Below are positions 57,608 through 64,000 of a stretch of 64,000 nt of DNA, piece after piece. This DNA is from Marsupella aquatica (Eukaryota > Marchantiophyta), in assembly GCA_973895155.1 (NCBI GenBank), contig OZ316895.1:19716001-19780000 (forward strand), written 5' to 3'. The position numbers were made by a program, and so were the translations under genes. The notes beneath the pieces were generated by a model. The model did no database searches. It saw only the letters and a list, made by a program, of their open reading frames with translations, and was not told the origin of the DNA. Numbering within the stretch: the stretch's first letter is position 1; each line of letters opens with the position of its first letter.

Positions 57608-60600
57608 ATGACAAACCACCTAGCGAGAAACTGTAGAATCCCGCAACACCTTAGAGAACTATACCAACGGTCCCTCAAGGATGGACAAACCTCTAGGGCA
57701 CCACCCCATGAAACTCACGGGGCGTTTATGGAGTCTAGCGACCCATTCCAAGACTTTACAGATCCACCTGTCCAACCCGAGGCACACTTAGTGGCAAGTA
57801 GCTCCACTACACCAGATTTAAATAGTCCAAGCACATGTATTATCGACAGTGCGACCATGCATACTATCCTCCGGGATAGGCACCTTTTCCACAAGATTAC
57901 ACCCTCACGTAGGTCCCTCACCACTATCAACGGTCCTAGCCAAATAGAAGAGGGCTTCGGCCCAGCTTCTATTAGACTCCCGCAGGGGACCAAAATACAC
58001 ATAGAGTCTGCTATTTTTGCCCCGAATACAACTCATAATCTCCTCAGTTTTAGAGATATACGAGCAAATAGACTTCACGTCCAAACAGGCGATACAAGAG
58101 ACCAAGAAGTCATCCACTTGGTTGAAAATACCCCTACGGGGAAAATCATAAAAGAAACACTTTTCTCGTATCCTTGCGGGTTTTATGTAACTCATATTGA
58201 ATGTCTGCATAACAATGCCAACACAAGTGAATTGCATGCACTTTGGCATGCACGCCTCGGCCACCCCGGCCAATCAATGCTAACCAAAATCATTAAGAAT
58301 TCAAGAGGCATTCCAATCAATACACGCCACACTCCAGCGAGCACCCCATGCACTGCATGCTCACGCGGCAAATTAATAACAAGGTCCACGGCATCAAAAT
58401 GCCAACTAAAATACCCCAATTCTTGGAAATCATCCATGCAGATGTTTGCGGGCCAATTAACCCTCCAAGCGGACCTTTCCGCTACTTTATGGTATTAATC
58501 GACGCATCAACTAAATGGTCAAATGTGACACTGCTTTCAACGAGGAACATGGTCATGCCTCGCATTTTGGCGCAAATCTTGCGCATGAAAGCACAATTCC
58601 CAGATCACCCCATTAAGACACTAAGGGTGGACAATGCAGGGGAATTCACATCCAAAACATTTGATGACTTTTGCACATCACTTGGCATCGACGTACAATA
58701 TCCTGTACCTCATGTGCATTTTCAAAATGGATTAGCTAAAGCGGTCATTAAACACCTTCAGTTAATTGCACGTCCATTACTAATGCAGTCAAAACTCCCC
58801 GTCTCAGCATGGGGACATGCCATATTACAGGCTAATGCATTAATTCAATACCGCCCATTGGCTTTTAATACCTATAGCCCATACCAAATTGCTAATGGTA
58901 TCAAACCAGACCTATCACATCTTTGTTCATTTGGATGTCAAGTAATGGTCCCCATTACTCCACTCACTCGAACCAAGATGGGACCCCAACGACAGTTGGG
59001 AATATACATCGGATTCGACTCACCATCCATAATCCGATATATGGAGCCTACAACTGGCAATGTTTTTAAAGCCAAATTTCTAGATTGTCATTTTGATGAA
59101 CACATTTACCCACCATTAATAACCCCTGAACACCCACAACCACCCTTGGAGTGGGAAAGACACTCATCATTTTGGCAAGACCTTAGAACCAATCAAGGGG
59201 AGAAAGAAGTTCAACAAATTTTGCAACTCCACAAGATTGTGGAAAAACTTCCCGACGCTTTCATCGATACATCACAAGTTACTCGCTCACATATTCCAGT
59301 TGCGAGAGCATCCGCTCGCATTGAATTATCAAGTGAGCCAGCAAGTACATCCCAGCCTCGTGCCAAACGAGGTAGACCTTTGGGATCAAAGGATAAACAA
59401 CCAAGAAGGCGCGGTTCATCTATACTACCTTCACCTGATGTTGATCATACCGAATCCACAACTCATGAAGAGATTTCTATCCACTACGCACACACCGGTA
59501 CGATGTGGGATAGAAATACTACTTCAATAGATGATGCTTTTGCATTAATGGTGGCAACACATATCACAGACGAAATACCCGAACCAATATCTATCTTAGA
59601 ATGCCAAAATAGACCAGATTGGCCTGAATGGCAAAAAGCTATAAACGGAGAATTAGATTCCCTACTAAGCAGACACACTTTTGGTCCAGTTGAACAAACA
59701 CCGCAAGATGTACACCTCATTGGCTACAAGTGGACATTCGTCCACAAAAGAAATGATAAAGACCAAGTTGTACGCTACAAAGCACATCTGGTAGGGAAAG
59801 GATTTACTCAACAACCGGGAATTCATTACGATGAAACTTACTCATCGGTTATGGATAGCACAGCATTCCGATACCTTATCGGATTTACCATTTTCCATAA
59901 ACTACAAATGCGACAATTGGATGTTGCGACCGCATATCTATATGGAACTTTAGACACTTGTCTATACATGCAATCACCTCCCGAGTTGGAGCAACGTCGC
60001 TGAGCTTTAGCTCAAGGCGCTAAATCGCATATCCCATATTTACATAAGATTATAAAACAATTATCTCAAGTTACACCTCATGTGTCATCTACACATATAA
60101 CTCATAATAACGACACCGTTGTGTCAACCGTACGGAATACTCGCCGCGGACTAGCTATCCCCGTGTTGAAGGCATTATATGGCCTGAAACAAAGTGGCAG
60201 AGTATGGTATCAAAGATTTACTGATGAAATGATTACCATGGGTTTTACCCATGATGAAATTACCCCATGTTTATTTATTAAACATATGGATGACGAATAT
60301 GTCATTGTTTCTATCTATGTTGATGACTTAAACATATTTGGGACACCCCAAATTACCGAAGATACTATTACTCGTCTTAAATCAACATTTGAGATGAAAG
60401 ACCTTGGACATACAAACTTTTGCTTAGGATTACAACTGGAGATCTTACCTACTGGCATGATGCTCCACCAAACCACACAAACCGAAAAGATCCTAAAACA
60501 GTTCAATATGAACCTAGCACACCCATTGATGTCACCAATGGTGGTACGTTCATTAGAAAACAATACTGATGTTTTTCGCAAGCACGAAGAACATGAACCA

Positions 60601-61266
60601 ATATTAGGACCAGAAACTCCGTATCTTTCTGCGATAGGAGCATTAATGTATCTAGCAAATCAGACACGACCAGACATTCCATTTGCAGTTAACTTACTAG
60701 CTTGACATAGTGCAACTCCCACAGCCAGACACTGGAATGGAGTTAAGCACGTATTTAGATACTTACGTGGAACCACCGATACCGGGTTATTTTACCCATT
60801 CGGTGCAAACCACGAGCTCATAGGATATGCGGATGCCGGATACCTTTCCGACACTGATACTGCAAAATCCCAAACTGGATATGTTTTTACCATAGGGGGT
60901 ACCACTTTTTCTTGGAAAAGCGTGAAACAGACCCTAACAGCAACCTCATCGAATCACTCAGAAATCTTAGCTCTACATGAGGCTAGTCGTGAAGCCGTTT
61001 GGTTACGATCCTTTATAAATCACATCAACACCAAATGCGGCCTACCACCACTAACGAAGCCTACTAACATCTTTGAGGATAACGCAGCATGTATACAGCA
61101 GATCACGAAAGGATTCATCAAAGGCGATCGCGTGAAGCATATAGCTCCAAAGTTTTTCTACACCCACGAGTTACACGGAAAAGAGATCAACATTTTGCAG
61201 ATTTCAAGTGCAGACAACTGTGCGGATCTCTTCACCAAATCACTATCGCCATCAGTTCACCACTGA
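57608..61266 (+). pseudogene. pol of the second copia element, with an altered integrase residue
   Basis: Protease IIDSATMHT is near 57840. The integrase zinc finger is HARLGHPGQSML with CTACSRGK. After a frame shift near 58400 the core reads HADVCGPI and LRVDNAGEF. The third catalytic position reads NGLAKAVIK, where copia integrases have Glu (NG-A-E), so this residue appears lost. Reverse transcriptase begins WTFVHKRND and keeps DVATAYLYG, YGLKQSGRVWYQRF and IYVDDLNIFG. RNase H shows YADAGY, NHSEILAL, FEDNAACI and DNCADLFTKSL, ending at 61266. In-frame TGA codons lie at 60001-60003 and 60703-60705; the second replaces an Arg in the LLAR segment. Confidence 0.9.
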
Positions 61267-61642
61267 CACTGCCAGGCGATTGGACTGTGGAGCGTGCGAC
61301 GCATGATGACCGTGGAGGCTGCTACTCCACATGACGATTGATGCTGCTGATGACATGATGTTGGCGACCTACTGTTGAGACAAATATTAAAGCTAGATTT
61401 ACTATAGCATCTGACTTTATTTAATATTGACATTTATTACGACGAGGACTGTTAGGCTGCACTCTTTTTCCTTTAGCACTCATATTTTTTCTCCGCTACA
61501 CTGGTAGAGTTTTTACTAAGCTAGAGTTGATAAAGGTTTTTTAACGAGACAGTCTACCTCGCTTGTACTTATATCATGTATTTTCTATGAACATGATATA
61601 ATTAGTATAGTCTATGTTGTCTATATAGTTGTCACTATATAT

Positions 61643-61653
61643 CCAAAGGGGAG
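61643..61653 (+). other. Polypurine tract of the second copia element
   Basis: CAAAGGGGAG immediately precedes the 3' LTR, as expected for plus-strand priming. Confidence 0.85.
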
Positions 61654-61763
61654 TGTTAGACTCTACCTCTGACCGGACGATCGGACCAGCCGGTCATCCA
61701 ACCACCCTATATGTACTCACATTCCTGACTATACACGGACTCATTCACATTCATTCCATGATA
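61654..61763 (+). repeat. 3' LTR of the second copia element
   Basis: 110 bp, TGTTAGACTC to CCATGATA, followed by the target duplication GTCAC. Confidence 0.93.
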
Positions 61764-62309
61764 GTCACGACGATGATAATTAATAGTGTTTTGATGGCCA
61801 AAAGTGTCAGGTTTTTGTGAGGAGAGTGTGAAGCAAGTATTTTGCCCCTCCACGACCTATAGACTGTGCCGTGCAGCGGGAAGGCCAAGGGCGGTCCAGG
61901 GGGTGGCGGCGGGTTAAGGCAACTTGCCACATGACAAGAAGACCCCATATACGAGTTATATTAACACAAATATGAAATGGGGGACAGATTAATAATTAGT
62001 TTTGTTTGGGGGACAAGTTAGCACTATTGGGTACTTTGGGGGACAATTCTGGTATTTGTTGAGCATAGACGACGATCGCAACGGCAAGCCCATGAACCAT
62101 CCAACGCACAATAGTCGACACAAGAGATACGTGGTTCACCTCCTTGAGGCTACGTCCACGGGAACACACAAGAGAGCTTTACTGAACTCTAAGCCCGTCG
62201 GCTATACCGAGTCTCCACAGTGTAAGCTCTCCCTATCTCTCAAGTGGCTCCATAACAATGAGCCTTGGTCCTTCCTCTCCAAGCACACATGCCTCTTATG
62301 ATATAGTGT

Positions 62310-62410
62310 GCAACTTAGTTGTACCTAACCACATAGTTGTACCTAATCACGTAGTTGTACCTAACCACATAGTTGTACCAACCCACGTTGTTGTACCAAC
62401 CACGTCATAC
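62310..62410. repeat. Minisatellite of GTTGTACCTAACCACATA units
   Basis: About five copies of an 18-bp unit with ACCTAACC or ACCAACC cores. Such AC-rich cores resemble MYB-binding elements and are common in plant retrotransposon promoters; a regulatory role is only a guess. Confidence 0.85.
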
Positions 62411-62837
62411 CTAACCTAGAGTAAGAGTAAATACCCAACAGTATTGCATATGAAATTTGACTAGATTAATCTTTAATAGTAGATCTCTCTAGATTTGATA
62501 ATAACTCAACTAAGGGGTAGAATGTGAATTTATCCTCAGCCCCTCACTAGCGAGCTCACTAGTCTGTTTTGGGACCCTGATTCAACCCTCTCTCCCTCCT
62601 GATCTGGGTTATTGTTGGAACTCTGGATATGACCTTCTATAGAGACACATGGTCCAAAGTAGATCATCTATCCTCAGTGTGAGATAAGGGTATTTCTAGG
62701 AGAAATCTAAATTACCCTAAACTTTTAAAATTTTGAAGTTTAAGAGACAAAAAGATACCAATAAGTGAAGTATGCAATGACCTACAGACATTTGTGTATA
62801 AGAAGAGCAGACCCACCTTTCCTTCTCACCCCTCTCA

Positions 62838-63881
62838 AAGTTGAACAAAGTAGGTTTTGAGCTCCCAGGTGAGCAGTACTATGAGCTAGTGAGAGGATTG
62901 GAGGCTCTTCCATTGTGGTTCAGGATCCTTGGTCCAGATGACAAGACCATTTCTAGTTACATAATCGTGAGAATTGGGATTTGAGAGTTTGGACTGGTCA
63001 TTGTGAGGGGAATGTCTACTTCTACCAAAGAAGAGAAGACCGGAAGGTCACTCAATGTTTGATCGATCCAATTATGGTATGATTTGAGGCAATCCCACTC
63101 TGTTCATCTCCTTCTTGTGTTGGCAATTAAGATCCGTCTCTGCTATGGCCCGGTACTGGGTTTGCAAATATCAGATCAATACACTTGTTTTGATCATTTG
63201 GTTTTCTTTTCTTTTAGAGTGAAGACATAGTTTGAGAGATCCTGAACAAGAAGATTTTGGTTGAGTATGTTTAAAGAATTTGCTTGATGGACAGAGTAAT
63301 CCTGACCCATTGCATAGTCTATGATTGCTCCAGCTTTTGCATTGGAGGATGAGAGGGATGGACTACTAGACAGGACTGTCAATTTGACAACACCTTACTT
63401 CAAAGGAGAGATACACACAAAGGATGGATTCAACATTTCACAGTGTTTAGATCCTAATCTAAAGTGCATTCTTGCATTTCTGATCCCATTGATATACCCT
63501 GAGAAACCTAGGAGAGTTATTGTTGGATTGGGCTCTAGTATCATTGCTGCCTACACACAAAAGAAGCTAGAAGATTTCTTGGGCTAAGATCATCCTTGAC
63601 CTCTTGAAGAATTTGATACAGAATCTATCTAACAATCTGAGTCAAACCCCCTGCTACTTGGTGGATCTGTACATACTTGAAGGAGGAGAAAAAGCCAGTT
63701 CTTGCCAAGTTTAACTTTGTGAAATATGGAGAGTTTGACCGAGACATCACTCAGCCCACTTCTGATGAAGATGAAGACAAAGAGTTGGATTTTGTGAGGC
63801 CAATAAAGACCCGGTGTCCGGGGACCAGTTTAAAGCGGTGTAAAAGTGAACTTTTTATGCTTTTAGGGACTTGGTCATAAC
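62838..63881 (+). pseudogene. Decayed coding region, family not recognised
   Basis: One frame from 62838 reads KLNKVGFELPGEQYYELVRG, LEALPLWFRILGPDDKTISS, then, after a TGA, FGLVIVRGMSTSTKEEKTG. After another TGA it continues SIQLWYDLRQSHSVHLLLVL. The same frame is open again from 63321 (APAFALEDERDGLLDRTVNL, LIPLIYPEKPRRVIVGLGSS) to TAA near 63587. A further piece in another frame (63677-63881) has EFDRDITQPTSDEDEDKELD. Long open runs sharing one frame argue for real coding ancestry. I cannot name the family. A repetitive gene or a transposon-borne gene is possible. It runs close to the window end and may be incomplete. Confidence 0.45.
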
Positions 63882-64000
63882 ATTGTATTTTCATAGGTTG
63901 GTTCAATCTCTCTTAACCCTATTCAATTTTCATTTTAAATACCAAATTACACTAAGTTATTCTTATTTAAAACATTAAACCATCACTTTTGTTCATCTAC

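Larger units (their letters stand above)
54915..61763 (+). mobile_element. Ty1/copia LTR retrotransposon with 110-bp LTRs
   Basis: A complete but inactive element: LTRs of 110 bp, flanking GTCAC on both sides (54910-54914 and 61764-61768), primer site, 1.6-kb leader, gag, pol and a polypurine tract. The two LTRs differ at four positions, all transitions (about 96% identity), so this insertion is older than the one at 27-32 kb. Several nonsense codons and an altered integrase residue show it cannot move on its own. Confidence 0.95.

Overview
The window looks like nuclear DNA of a land plant, and a bryophyte or lycophyte would fit best. The evidence is a spliced gene for a LORELEI-like GPI-anchored protein, an AIG1-type GTPase, a hAT transposase and two Ty1/copia retrotransposons of plant type, all in a gene-poor, repeat-rich setting with GT-AG introns. 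No marker gene fixes the species.

Layout. 1-8.2 kb: a long imperfect hairpin, a tRNA-like relic, a decayed hAT transposase on the minus strand with its subterminal repeats, a C-rich to G-rich palindrome, and a short non-autonomous element (7320-8155). 8.9-38.5 kb: one decayed multidomain gene on the plus strand. Its order is FAD-dependent oxidoreductase, adenylation (AMP-binding) domain, two carrier proteins, a membrane-bound left-handed beta-helix acyltransferase-like region, a catalase-like domain and a last beta-helix segment. Intron phases agree across a 13.4-kb intron 4. That intron holds an 11.4-kb element (11556-22927) with a Helitron-type Rep-helicase and a second, spliced gene of unknown function. 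A 5.0-kb copia element interrupts the adenylation exon, with a perfect 5-bp target duplication. At least eight frame breaks elsewhere show that the host gene is dead.

38.6-44.5 kb: 3'-end-like repeats, then a broken short-chain dehydrogenase of strongly fungal type (40.8-41.8 kb). 44.5-52.1 kb: the two intact host genes, an AIG1 GTPase and the LORELEI-like gene, both on the minus strand. 54.9-61.8 kb: a second copia element with 110-bp LTRs, a 5-bp target duplication, a long leader and several nonsense codons. 62.3-64 kb: a short minisatellite and a decayed coding region not recognised.

How the parts relate. The dead megasynthase is the host of nested insertions. Both copia elements carry primer sites that match the inside (anticodon arm) of a tRNA rather than its 3' end. 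The Rep-helicase element and the small element at 7.3-8.2 kb share both ends in opposite orientation, so they look like an autonomous and non-autonomous pair. The least familiar system here is this Rep-helicase element: offset inverted ends, plus a 213-residue accessory protein whose first exon overlaps the helicase gene.
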